Shown here: positions 44,881 to 55,963 of the stretch, one piece after another
How positions within the stretch are numbered: position 1 is the first letter of the stretch
How the letters are laid out: every line of letters begins with the position of its first letter
DNA from: Schistosoma haematobium
Lineage: Eukaryota > Platyhelminthes > Trematoda > Strigeidida > Schistosomatidae
NCBI RefSeq assembly: GCF_000699445.3
Contig: NC_067195.1
Coordinates: 11,832,287-11,896,286, forward strand
Direction of reading: 5' to 3'
DNA: 64,000 bases
Notes under the pieces: model-generated
Seen by the model: only the letters and a program-made list of their open reading frames with translations
What the model was told of the DNA's origin: nothing
Database searches by the model: none
Made by a program: the position numbers and the translations under genes

Positions 44881-45039
44881 CTCCTTTACTGCATTCGAAA
44901 TTTGTACACTTTACATGGTCTGGTAGTAGTTACTTGAGAGTTGTATAAGGGAGCGAAATCGGCTTGTCTGGAAATGCCAAAGTTTTTATTAAGCTATATG
45001 CTTCTTTTCCGATCAATATTAACATCGTCAACATCTTCC

Positions 45040-45140
45040 TTGTTCACGAGCGAACGTATTGCATTTGGAATTTGTAATCAAGCAGTCATCAAGTACAAAG
45101 GAATCATTAGTTCATACAAATACCACATCACCTTTCATTA
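45040..45140 (-). repeat. Short fragment of the same Gag-like family's 3' segment
   Basis: Plus-strand string AACGTATTGCATTTGG...TCAAGCAGTCATCAAG aligns with 43558-43620 and with 30085-30150. It lies about 260 bp upstream of the LRR gene start. Confidence 0.5.
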
Positions 45141-45403
45141 TCAAGTGTTTCGAGTATCAGATGAAATGCTCAATTCAGAAATTATTATAAAGTTTAAACT
45201 CTTACCAACTAAGTTGGTCTCATAGCATTTCTTATTTGTGACAATTTCAAATGAGGAGAAAATGATGGCTAAATCTAATTAAATAATCATTATTGCATAA
45301 CATTTGAAACTGTCTCAAATAGCTAGCATGTGAATTCACGATTTTGTAAATACTGTTTCAATGTACGTTAAATGATGGTATGGTTTTGTTTATTCAAATA
45401 GAC

Positions 45404-48280
45404 ATGAAAAATGTTGATTTAATTGTTTTACGCGCAATCACAACTCAACAAAAACGTTTGAGTTTAAGTAATAAAAAACTTTATCATTTACCATACAACA
45501 TTGAATTTCTTAACTGGCTTGTAATATTAGATCTACGTTCAAATAATTTATCTGATCTGCCAATTCTACCAAAACATGTGAGTTTGTCCCTTTCATTGTT
45601 TAATATTCTCTATTAATTTATTTATCAGCTACAATCGATTAATTTAGGTCACAACTGGTTTACAACAATACCTAATTCTGTATTTGAATTGACGTCACTC
45701 AAATCAATCAGTATGTATAGCAATCAACTTCAATCTATTCCAAGTACAATTTTCGGTAGTTGATATCTACTAAATAACTTAAATTTTCTATAGAACGGTT
45801 GGTTAATCTTGAATACATAAATTTCAATCATAATTGCATTAATGCACTAAATGACTCAATATCCAAGTATAAAAAATATCATTAATTTACTTTGTTTAGT
45901 TTAGCCCATTTGAAATACTTGTCGAGTTCTCATAATAAATTGACGACACTACCAGAGTCAATGTGTTCAATGCTCAACAAATTAGAATATTTAAATCTAG
46001 GTTATAATCATATTTTGACATTGCCATTTAATTTTGGTCTACTACAAAATATGAAAACACTTCTTTTACATAAGAACTTTTTAACACGATTACCTGAGGT
46101 GAGTAGTGTGATATTTATTTAGAGAATTTGGATTTTAGACATTCGGGCAACTGAAATCACTAACAGTTTTAGACTTAGCTGGTAATAACTTACAACTTTT
46201 ACCATCCAACGTAAGTCACTTTATAAAATGGGGGTTATTTTATGAGACTACACTTTATGATGAAATTCGCTTTTATTACTATTCAACAACTGCTGTAGAA
46301 TTACAAACAGTTAGCGAGATTAGTATATCTGTTTCATCTTAGTACTGAACTTCTACGAAGTCTAAATCCATGACGCATCATAGGATCAAATCTAGAACAA
46401 TCACTATTTATTCTCACGACTAAGTCGAAGTAAACGGTAGTAATTTTCAACTTACGTCAATCTAAAATTTTACTTTAACGTCATTCAGTGAGGAATGATA
46501 AAAGTTGGTAATATGAATCGTTGCACTGGTTTGAAAGCACTGTGCTCTCCATAACCCGGAATGTCCTAGATTTGATTTTATGTAGAGTTATTAATCTATA
46601 ATTCTAAGTAGTCCGACAACGAAGTAATTGTCACATATATACTTGTTCTTAATCATTCTCCAGATGACGTCGGTTGATGATAATAAATGCTAACTTCAAA
46701 CCCGAATAATCTTCAATCAAAGTTCAGTCTGAATAAATTATGTTTTGTTTTTCTATAATTCCAGTTTACACAGTTGAAATTAAAAGAATTCTACGCTGAA
46801 GCTAATCCATTCACACGAAACGATTTATTTACTTCAACGTATAAAGAAAATGTTTTAACATTGAAAGTAGACTGTTTGATATTCCCTTTATTTTGATGCA
46901 AAAATTTTTTCATATAGGAAATTGTCTTACGAAAATTATCCCGTTTAGGATTTATTGAGTAATATTGAACTTTATCTAAAATGTATTATTCATATTTTTA
47001 GTATTGGTGTTAGCAATCCTTGGTTAGAAAGTATTATAGGATCAAAACAATGGCAAACAGCTGGATTTTGTGCTCTATGTAAAAACCCATTTGTAACTTG
47101 GTGGTTAGAAAGTGTCCGATTTGCCAATCGTAAAGAATTAGTAGGTTTTAATGTAATCAGTTCATTCATATCAATTATCTAAACAACTTTCTTTGCGATC
47201 TAGGATAGTCGATGTTGAGAAATTGCAAGAAGTACACACTGATGTAGTTCGTGGTCAAAAGTGAATGTGAACCATAACAGAGACGAGATCACTGGTCACT
47301 GGTCTAAGTGACTTAACACTGTTTACACTGTATTTTGATGTAAGGGGGTTGATGATAATCGACAAAAAACTCTAAATCTCCGTTTTCGTGCTAGTTGACA
47401 CTCATAAGCAAGCTGTACTTTCGATCTTGAGGAAATTGATTCCTCCAGTGTGATTCCGACTGGAGCTATTCACAACATGGATATGTGTGTAGTAAGTACA
47501 CAAGTTTTGAAACTGCGTGACATGATTTGTAATCCCACTGAGAATATGAGTTCTCTAAATATTGAAGATATTTCTTGCCGATGATTCCTAACCAACACGA
47601 AAACTAGATTCAGGAATTTCCCCGCTGCCTCCAACTACTTCTCTTACAGAATTATGACGGATTTGAAATTTTGTTAAATAGAATTTTTTCGATAGACTTT
47701 ATGGTATGACGTAGAATTCGGCATATATGTATGATCGAATTAGTATATGGTTTCGTTATTTTAGCAAAATGGATTTTGTTTAAATTGACATCTTGATATT
47801 GATCTCAAAGGCTACCAAGGACAGTCTCAGATAATATGATTAGTAGTTAAATTTGGACTGGTTAAAAGTTTACTCACTGACTGATTCCGTGAACGACCCT
47901 CAAGTGATATATATAATTACTTATCATAGACATACTAAATATATATTTTATGAAATATTTAGTTATATTTAATACTGTTATTTACAGAACCGCATAACTA
48001 CTTTATAAATCGAGCAGAACAAAAATTTTCTTTGGTTAGTTTTATTTGTAGAAATTATCATAGTTTGAAAATAGTTCCCATCACGAAAAGAATATTAGCT
48101 GAAATACGGTTGAAAATAAAGTGGGCAATAGGCACCAATTCTATTTTGTTCTCGACTCCTCAACAATACGCACTCGTCAAAACACACAAAATTAGACTCG
48201 AAACCAACACGTTTCACAATGAATGTGATGCTTTACACCTTCAGAATATTAAGCACAGTTCCAAACCTCATGTAAACTAG
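45404..48280 (+). CDS. LRRC69: LRRC69-like leucine-rich-repeat protein
   Basis: Nine exons: 45404-45577, 45629-45755, 45794-45866, 45900-46098, 46139-46210, 46765-46866, 46918-46958, 47002-47129, 47988-48280; 402 residues, all GT/AG with consistent phases. Residues about 15-240 hold at least eight LxxLxLxxNxLxxLP repeats (for example YLNLGYNHILTLPFNFGLL). The C-terminal part has KLKEFYAEANPF, then KENVLTLKEI, then FCALCKNPFVTWWLESVRFA, and a final ...SLVSFICRNYHS. The CxxC followed by CxxxxH resembles the Cys module at the end of LRRC69 in my memory of that family. A later donor at 47141 would give a six-residue tail; the 47130 donor fits the family better. The function of LRRC69 is not known to me. 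Short introns (51, 38, 33, 40 nt) come first. Confidence 0.85.
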
Positions 48281-49440
48281 TTCTCAGTTAGCTGCGAGAA
48301 ACCGCTTTACCTATGGCTGTGGAAATTTTTCGCTTAGCAAAAAATACAGCTTTACTTAATGGGCTTTAACAGATTTAAAGTTATAATTGATAAGCGCTTG
48401 CATAATTCACATGGATTGATGGGACAATGTGATAAACTTTCTTGTAAGATCACTCAGATGACGTAACATTATGGATTAAAAACAGAAGTACAGAGATATT
48501 TACTTCAGTTGTCAATAGCTTAAATTTTTAATATCTAACTAAACTATTTCTTATTAATAATCCATTTCAAATTGATATAAGTCAGGGTGTTTTACAACTT
48601 TGTTTCTTTGTTTTACTTTCACTTTCTTTTCCTAAAAAATATAGATTATCTCTAAAAAATCTCAGTTGAACAAAGCATCTCCAGAAGTATTATATCCGTT
48701 AAGGACTTTATTTTGCAGTTATCACTGCTTAAATTCAAGCGGAAATTGTTACGAATTAAGTGTTGGTTAATGTTTTGTCGTAACGAATTTACTCCTAGTG
48801 ATGACGAAGAAAATTTCAAGCTCAGAAGGAAGATTTAGAGTGATGTGTACAATTGAACTGGATGCCTTATTCATCATTAAATTCTTCTATAATATGTAAC
48901 TTGTTTCAAAAGTATGTGCTGATGTTATTGTCCAGAAAGACACTGAAAAGTTTATAACTAAGTCATACAACTCATTGAACACAACACTTTCAAATTACTG
49001 TCAGTGGTACCATTCGTGACATTATCTTTCATTGTCCCCTTTTCGAGAAAATTTCAATTCATGGAACCAAGATTTAATCTCATGGTTTCTTTATCTCAGT
49101 CATTAGTTTGTTCCAAATGTAATCACTACTTTACAAGTTATTTAATTTATAATTCCGATTATGTGTTTCAAGTTTTCCAGAGCTTCTTCTCCCAAAATGC
49201 TTCCTTTTTAGAAAAAAATAACATATAGTAAGAATGAATAAAACTAGTTTTAAAAAAATTAATAAACAAAAATAGATGTAATATAACTACTTATATATAT
49301 ATATATATATATAAACACCAAATTTAACTTTTTTGAAAAAAGATTGTTGATTAAAACAAAATACAAATCCTAGATGAATTCAGTGTGAATTGAACAAATT
49401 CGTAATGCGCTAAAAACTGTGAAAAAAGATTATCATTCAT
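48281..49440. other. No gene seen; (TA)n at 49292-49313
   Basis: 3' flank of the LRR gene. AT-rich with a short TA microsatellite. No element recognised. Confidence 0.5.
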
Positions 49441-49679
49441 AAATAATAAATACATTTTTGTTATATTCCAATGAGTAAATAATTGTATTTCTGACATTTC
49501 CTGACTTAATGTAAGCCACTTTTTCAGAGTAAATAAATAATCGAAATAAAATTAACACAAGTTTAAATAATACAAAGGTTGTCTATTTATCCCGAAGAAG
49601 TGGCTTACATTAAGTCACGAAACGTCAGTAATAAAACCTTCTACTCATTGAGATATGACAAAAAAGTACATTTATTATT
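49441..49679. repeat. Imperfect inverted repeat, arms about 85 bp
   Basis: The left arm 49441-49524 and right arm 49594-49679 are reverse complements with mismatches. The core GACTTAATGTAAGCCACTT (49503-49521) is perfectly repeated in inverse at 49598-49616. The right arm contains CACGAAACGTCAG, a string I associate with the ends of Penelope-like elements, but that assignment is tentative. The spacer is about 70 bp. Confidence 0.75.
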
Positions 49680-51290
49680 AATTTAATTTATTTAAAACTA
49701 TCAAGTCCAACCTTCGCGTTGATACTCATATTATTATTCATTGTTTGTCTCATAAAATACTAGTATTGTACCAAATATATCCTCAAACTAAATGACATCC
49801 ATTTTATTTGAATTCCATTTAAGATAATCACTGGAAATAAATTACGTTCATATTCTCCTTTTCAGTACTGATCAAAACTCGATAGTCATGGGTCGAAAGC
49901 ATAATAACCTCGTGCATGTCGGAATACAAATTGAAATTGTTTTAATAAGACACCTAAGACAAACTAAGACGTGTATACATTTTAGGCATACAAAGTTTTA
50001 ATGCATTTGATCGACTAATTTTTCGACACTGCTTCAACCTAACTTTTGGATTTAAAAAGAAAAGACCATTTCCAGGTAAAGGTCGATTGTTTGATTTCAT
50101 TGTAAAGGATACTTGGTAAATTGACTTCAATAGACAAAACAAATGACCGAATAGTGATAAATCAATATTTACCTAGTGGTCAATAAAAATGTATTGCATT
50201 TGTTCCACATGGACTGTCTACGCTTGGTAGTTTGATAAAAAATATCTCTCTTCGTTTCTGATTTCATATGCCTTCAGTTTTTAATTATCATCTTTTCTTA
50301 TGGGTAAAACACTGTTCTGAGGCTAGTCACAAAACGTTTATTATGTATAAGTAGTTGTTAACAACCCATGATTTTGTTAAAAATTCATAGTTATAAATGT
50401 TACGTGAAACGTTTTCCAGAAACGTGGAAAATATTAGTAAAACATGACAAAACTTACAAATTACTCAATCAATTAAACCGAATATTCACCTGTTTAATCT
50501 CAATAAATGGTTACGATTGTTAATGAGGTTAGGTTGAACACATGGTAATTGCTATGTTACGAATGAATAAGATTATTCTAATACGGAAACAATTTAGTAT
50601 GAACTTAACTTCATATCGAATGACACAAAACCGCAATTCAATATTATTAATCCACACTCTAGTATGGGAGAGAGACTAAATGGGACTTTGGGGATAGCTT
50701 TATATTGGGAATCAAAACTGAAAATTGAAATGATAAGTTTCAAAATCACTATTTAGACGTGATCAAACCATCTATTTAGTACACAGTTACTTTTCATAGA
50801 CCCTATGTATACTCAAAAAATTTGAATTTGATTGTTTCCTTGAGATGGCTCAAATCAGAATCCTAAACAAAATACTATATTTGTCTCAAATTTTAGTCAC
50901 TGAGATTTTTAAAAATATAATTCCCTTCCCAACGTCTTCCGTACAACCGGGGCCCAACTATCGTGAAACGATTTATCCAAGTTTGAGCGAAAGTTCTTAT
51001 AAGATATCAATTTTGTTGTAGGTTTGTAATGTATACACAAATGTTTTGTGTAATAATTCCAACCGAAGCAAATGGTCAATCACATCATTTTATAGTGCAG
51101 TATTCGTGGAGATCGTTAAAATTTGTAAATAATGACAGAGAGGGACCATAATCCAATCCTGTTTGTGAGTCTTACCGCCAAAATAGTTGCTGAAAATCAT
51201 AGTTAATTATGATTAATTAAAAATATGCTGACGAAATCTTTCAAGAGGCATTTCATGCTGTTAAACTTCTCCTTTTGTCCTATCATTTGT
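49680..51290. other. No gene seen
   Basis: AT-rich intergenic sequence. A possible fragment of the repeat at 49594 (CTAGTCACAAAACGTTTATTATG) lies near 50323-50345. Confidence 0.4.
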
Positions 51291-51309
51291 GGATGTATAA
51301 GCCATATAC

Positions 51310-51450
51310 TACTTACTTGGTCCGCATCAATCTGTTTTTACAAGTTTAATTACCAATATGGAGTAGATTATACTGGCTGCAGAAAGTTAGATCTCTATAA
51401 ACGCGTCTCCAAGCCTCACGCTACGTGGCTTTCGAAAAAGAATGTCAAAT
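51310..51450 (+). pseudogene. Degenerate GIY-YIG fragment of a Penelope-like element
   Basis: Plus-strand CFYKFNYQYGVDYTGCRKLDLYKRVSK followed by PHATWLSKK lines up with YQFTCSCGARYIGRLMRTLSKRIQG and HYPAWLKR of the better copy downstream (52165-52260). Knuckle cysteines are mostly lost (NYQYG for SCGA); the Tyr of YTG remains. Confidence 0.55.
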
Positions 51451-51769
51451 AAACCTTAGACAAATATTGGGACATATTTTCAATTCTGATCAAAGTATCC
51501 CATAGGAAATTGTAGTGTCTGGTCCTATGTCGAGCCTACATAGCTCATTCTAGCTTATAGATAAACCAATTTATTCATTCTTCTTAAGTTACATTTTGAC
51601 CTTGGCTGTCTTTAGATGAGCGTATGTGTGTACATCTTATCCTACTAATCGCACGTCTGTAGCTTATTTTTATCTGGTTATAAATATTGATTAACGCTTG
51701 ATTAAATCTGGATGGGTCACACGCGTTCTCCACTGTGTGTCGTTTCGCTTCGCTCACTTCTCTTCGCTT

Positions 51770-52495
51770 TCTTCACTGCATCTCTCTGTTTGTCTGTTTT
51801 GACCAACGATTGTACAAAATATACGTACAAGAATACGAAGAATCTGTAGCCCCGAGATCGTAGACGAAGAATTGGGTCTTTTAAAAGAGATACTTATCAA
51901 AAACGGGTATCCTTCGATATTCATTGATAAGAATATGAATCCGAAAACGCCAAAAACACAAATAATCACAGTAGAAAACAAAACTTTATATATGAACATC
52001 GACTTTAAAAGTGACAGAGCCATATATATCTTAAAGAGGAGAATTTCTGATTCCTTAAAAAGAACATTCTTCACAGCAACTTTGAGAATATTATTCTTCA
52101 GCCGATCAATGTTCACCAATAATCTGAAAGACAAATTATCGCATCTGACCAACTCTATGTGCATTTACCAATTTACCTGCTCTTGTGGAGCTAGGTATAT
52201 AGGTCGTTTGATGCGTACTTTATCCAAAAGAATTCAAGGACATTATCCGGCGTGGCTAAAAAGAGGAGGCAACGGCTCAATAAGAAGTTCTATAGTCGAA
52301 CACCTTGTGAACACAGGTCACTCAATCAAGACAGACTTTGCGTTCAAAGTCATCTACAAGGTAAGTAGAAGTCTTCCGAAGACAACTAGACTGCATCATC
52401 TTTGCATTGCCGAGGCAACAGCCATACATCTGGAAAAACCGGAATCGCGTGTGCAAAAGAGACTGGTACAACCTCTCCTTCTACCATGGTCTTAA
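51770..52495 (+). pseudogene. Penelope-like element 3' end: RT thumb and GIY-YIG endonuclease
   Basis: From about 51846 the frame reads CSPEIVDEELGLLKEILIKNGYPS, the linker after the RT domain of Penelope-like elements. It then passes to a GIY-YIG nuclease with CIYQFTCSCGARYIGR (CCHH-type cysteines and the Y-x-G core) and GHYPAWLKR, HLVNTGHSI and QPLLLPW near the end. 207 codons are open from 51872. The RT catalytic domain is absent, so the copy is 5'-truncated. The GIY-YIG domain nicks target DNA for reverse transcription in this element class. Stop at 52495. Confidence 0.85.
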
Positions 52496-53039
52496 TGTAT
52501 TAAAATTTTTCTTCTCTCTTTTTCATACTCTTGTTTCTTTACAGCCATCTGCTTCACCTTCCATCTTCCTTTAAATCTTCTACCCCCAACTGGTTTGTTT
52601 TTATTTCCACGACCATTCCGATTACATTTCATCTCTATTTCAACATTTTATTTTATTATGCTGAGCCATCCTTTCCCAATAATAATTTCCTTATCTATCT
52701 TTTGATGAATACCTAAGCCAATAACAATCAAACGATTATTAAACTTTCTTTGTTTTTAAAATTTTTTATTTTAATATCTTTGTTTATTTAACCTCACTGT
52801 CACCATGCTTAACAGAAGGTTATTATCAGAATTATTATCATCCTGTAAAATAAGTATAGATATTTGCGATTGTACAGCTTTGAAAATGAATTCGCCGAAA
52901 AGAGAACTCTTCGCTGAGCTAATTAATCATATTGCAGATAGTGCTCAACGTCAGGTCCCACAAACCACACTTATCTATCCAACCAATACCTAATAAGTTG
53001 GTATCACAGTTTCCAGATCAGTTTCAGTTTGGGAAGGAC
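52496..53039. other. No gene seen
   Basis: Penelope-like 3' untranslated sequence or flank up to the LINE 3' end. A 62-codon open frame at 52805-52993 has no recognisable similarity. Confidence 0.45.
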
Positions 53040-53059
53040 AGGAGGCTCGATGGCCTATG

Positions 53060-55963
53060 TTAGTCCTGGCAATGGTGCTCTCTCAGTTGATCCAACTTTC
53101 TTTTGAAAGAGTCGACGGATGGAGCCTCAACCACGTGCTGAGGTAGTGAATTCCACTCGTTGATGATTCGATGGGAAAGTCGATAGTCAGCTGACAAGTA
53201 ATTTGTTCTCGGCTTGTGAACTTTTTTGGAGTGTCCTCGTAAATTCTCTGTTTTGGAAGACAAGAAAAATGAGGGCATGTTAGGTGCAAATTTATCACTA
53301 AGCAATTTGTAGACTGTAATTAAGTCGCCTCTAGTTCTGCGATATGACAACGGGAAAAGGTTCAGCTTGGCCAGTCGAGATTCATACGGAAGCTTCTCTA
53401 TTCCGGGAACCAGCTTAGTCGCCGTTCTCTGAACCTTTTCCAGAAGCTCACTGTCTTTTTTAAAGCAGGGGCTAGCCGCTTGTATGCAGTACTGAAGTTT
53501 AGGACGAACGAACACTGTATACAAAGTCAAAAACGTCTTAGCGTCGACATGACTAAAAGCCCTACGTATTGACCATAACGTTCTAAAACTTTTGGCGGCT
53601 ATTGTACGGTAGTGTGCAGTAGTCTTTAAGTCTTGACTAACGATAACTCCTAAGTCATTATATGTCTGGACGACAGGTAGCTCAGTGTTATTCATCGTGT
53701 ATGTATCTGTGCCTTGATGACCGATATGCATCACAACACACTTGGAAGTATTTATCGGCAACTGCCATGTTTGAGACCATTCAGATAACTTCTTCAGGTC
53801 ATTTTGAAGTTCTAAGCTATCACCCTCACATCGTATCGTTCTCCATATCTTGACATCGTCAGCATATAGCAAGACCGATGATGGTAGGATACAAGGAAGG
53901 TCATTTACATACAAGAGGAATAGCACTGGACCCAAAACTGTACCCTGGGGCACTCCACTAAGCACAGTTTCCCAGCTAGATAACTTTGAGTTCACCCGAA
54001 CTCTTTGTTGACGCCCAACTAAGAAGTCTTTTATCCACATCAATAAATTGCCTCCAATCCCGACTTTTCTTAGCTTATATAACAGCCGGTTGTGCGGAAC
54101 TTTATCAAAAGCTTTACTGAAATCAATGAAGGCTACGTCTACAGGTAGCTTTTGGTCCTTAAGAGCACACCAGCTTTCACGAGCCACTAATAAGTTAGTG
54201 AGACAAGAATAGCCTATTCTGAAGCCGTGCTGCTTCTCCGAGAGGATCCGGTTTTTATCGAGATACTTAAACAGCTCCTTCCGAATAATCTTTTCTAATA
54301 TTTTAACAACCACACTAGTTAGGCTAACGGGGCGGTAGTTCTCAGGTTTGTGTTTCGTGCCTGTTTTGAAGACAGGACTTACTATGGCATTTTTCCAATC
54401 TTTCGGTAAGCGACCCTGAGTAACGGATAGGTTAAAGCATGTACTTAAAGGGCTTGCAACGAAGTTAGATAATTCCTTCAGTAGCCTAGGATGTAATTCA
54501 TCGGGCCCCGTGGATTTACCTATGTCAAGCTTATTTAGCAGACCAAAGACATGGAGTTCTTTAATGGTCACGCTATCCAGTGTATGTATGGGGGGATCTG
54601 TATACGCTGACGAGAAGGGCGCTTCTATGGTATACACGTTGCTAAAGTAGTTCGAGAACACTTGAGCCTTACCAAAGTCGTCCTCCACTAATGATGAAGC
54701 AGTACTGTCTCCCCATAGAGCAGGAATATTTCCTTTTCTCCTTGTCCTTTGGTTTATATAGGAATACAAGCGTTTAGGACATTCTATGGATTCCTTAACA
54801 AGTTTTTCTTCGTACAATTTTCTAGACATACGGAGGGTCGAGGCACAAGTGTTCCGAGCCTTTCGATACTGAGATTTTGACTCATCAGTCCCCAGTAACC
54901 TAAATATATCCCACGTTTTCCTTTTCTTACGGAGAAGGATACGGACCTCCCTACTGAACCATGGTGGTGAGTTTTCAGGCCCCTTTGGTATAGTCCAAGG
55001 GATGTGAGGTGTGGTAACTTTTAAGTATGAATTTCGAAATGCGTCCCAGGCCGTTTCAATGGAGGACTCTGGGTCTATTGTCCAATCTATTAACGATGCT
55101 GAGTGCATGATGTCTGGTATGTTTGCTTTCCAGACGTTGGGTCTGGACTGGACTGACGCGTCCTCATGACTGGCAGTTATATGGAAGTCGAAAGTTAAAA
55201 CTGCGTGGTCACTTTTACCTAAGGGTGGCATATGATGGAGGTTCGCAACATCATCCTCATAGTGAGTCAGTATAAGATCTAATAAGGATGATTCAGTGTC
55301 CGGATCGTACCTTGTCGCTTCTTTCACATGTTGCACTAGAGCACATGTGATAACCCCATCAACTAGTTCCTGCTCGAAAGAATTCTCCGACGATTTAGTC
55401 CGCAGATTTTCCCAGTCTACCATAGGTGCATTAAAGTCCCCTAGGATTAGACATCGACCACTTTGGGACCAAGTATTGAGACTGCTTAACAGGATCTCAT
55501 TTGCCTCACAGCTTGGACTGCGATAGACCAAACCAATCAGCAGCTCTTGTCCCTTGCATTTTAAGCGAAGACTAACTAATTCACACGTCCCACTCTCATG
55601 GGATACACTATCGATAATGGTAAATGGGATAGCAGTCCTAATGAATAGAGCTACTCCCCCTCCTTTGCGCTTTTGTGTTCTGTCGGCCCTTACTAACGTA
55701 AAGCCCTCGAAATCAAGTTCTATACTATCTATAGCCTGTGTCAGCCAGGTTTCTGTTACTGCGATTATGTCTGGCTTTGTAGAGTCAATCTGTACACCTA
55801 GTTCCGATCGCTTATTAAGTAAGCTTCGTGCGTTGGTGTAACAGATCCGAAGCCTGTTTAAGTGCCTTCGTGCTTCACCCAGAGTGGCTTCGGCATCATT
55901 CTCTGTCGAAGTCTTACAACCCGAAAATTTACAATTTTTAGGTCCTTTCCGCCAGCGTCTAAC
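53060..55963 (-). CDS. CR1-like LINE ORF2: APE endonuclease and reverse transcriptase
   Basis: 967 codons open from just after a stop at 55966-55964, with no ATG at the front. Endonuclease: TNARSLLNKRSELG, IIAVTETWL, KGGGVALFI, LVYRSPSCEAN, LILGDFNAPM, LLDLILT and GKSDHAVLTFDF. RT: YRPVSLTSVVVKILEKII, KQHGFRIGYSCLTNLL, VAFIDFSKAFDKVPH (first Asp), SGVPQGTVLGPVLFLLYVN, LLYADDVKIW (catalytic DD) and YNDLGVIVS. A C-terminal region follows with SEWNSLPQHVVE-like sequence. All catalytic residues are present. It overlaps ORF1 by about 105 nt in the -1 register. The protein nicks target DNA and primes cDNA synthesis. Confidence 0.9.
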   Translation of the reverse strand, partial: VRRWRKGPKNCKFSGCKTSTENDAEATLGEARRHLNRLRICYTNARSLLNKRSELGVQIDSTKPDIIAVTETWLTQAIDSIELDFEGFTLVRADRTQKRKGGGVALFIRTAIPFTIIDSVSHESGTCELVSLRLKCKGQELLIGLVYRSPSCEANEILLSSLNTWSQSGRCLILGDFNAPMVDWENLRTKSSENSFEQELVDGVITCALVQHVKEATRYDPDTESSLLDLILTHYEDDVANLHHMPPLGKSDHAVLTFDFHITASHEDASVQSRPNVWKANIPDIMHSASLIDWTIDPESSIETAWDAFRNSYLKVTTPHIPWTIPKGPENSPPWFSREVRILLRKKRKTWDIFRLLGTDESKSQYRKARNTCASTLRMSRKLYEEKLVKESIECPKRLYSYINQRTRRKGNIPALWGDSTASSLVEDDFGKAQVFSNYFSNVYTIEAPFSSAYTDPPIHTLDSVTIKELHVFGLLNKLDIGKSTGPDELHPRLLKELSNFVASPLSTCFNLSVTQGRLPKDWKNAIVSPVFKTGTKHKPENYRPVSLTSVVVKILEKIIRKELFKYLDKNRILSEKQHGFRIGYSCLTNLLVARESWCALKDQKLPVDVAFIDFSKAFDKVPHNRLLYKLRKVGIGGNLLMWIKDFLVGRQQRVRVNSKLSSWETVLSGVPQGTVLGPVLFLLYVNDLPCILPSSVLLYADDVKIWRTIRCEGDSLELQNDLKKLSEWSQTWQLPINTSKCVVMHIGHQGTDTYTMNNTELPVVQTYNDLGVIVSQDLKTTAHYRTIAAKSFRTLWSIRRAFSHVDAKTFLTLYTVFVRPKLQYCIQAASPCFKKDSELLEKVQRTATKLVPGIEKLPYESRLAKLNLFPLSYRRTRGDLITVYKLLSDKFAPNMPSFFLSSKTENLRGHSKKVHKPRTNYLSADYRLSHRIINEWNSLPQHVVEAPSVDSFKRKLDQLREHHCQD

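Noticed and set aside
52805..52993. 62-codon plus-strand frame
   Set aside because: Short, unrecognised, without splice or promoter context.
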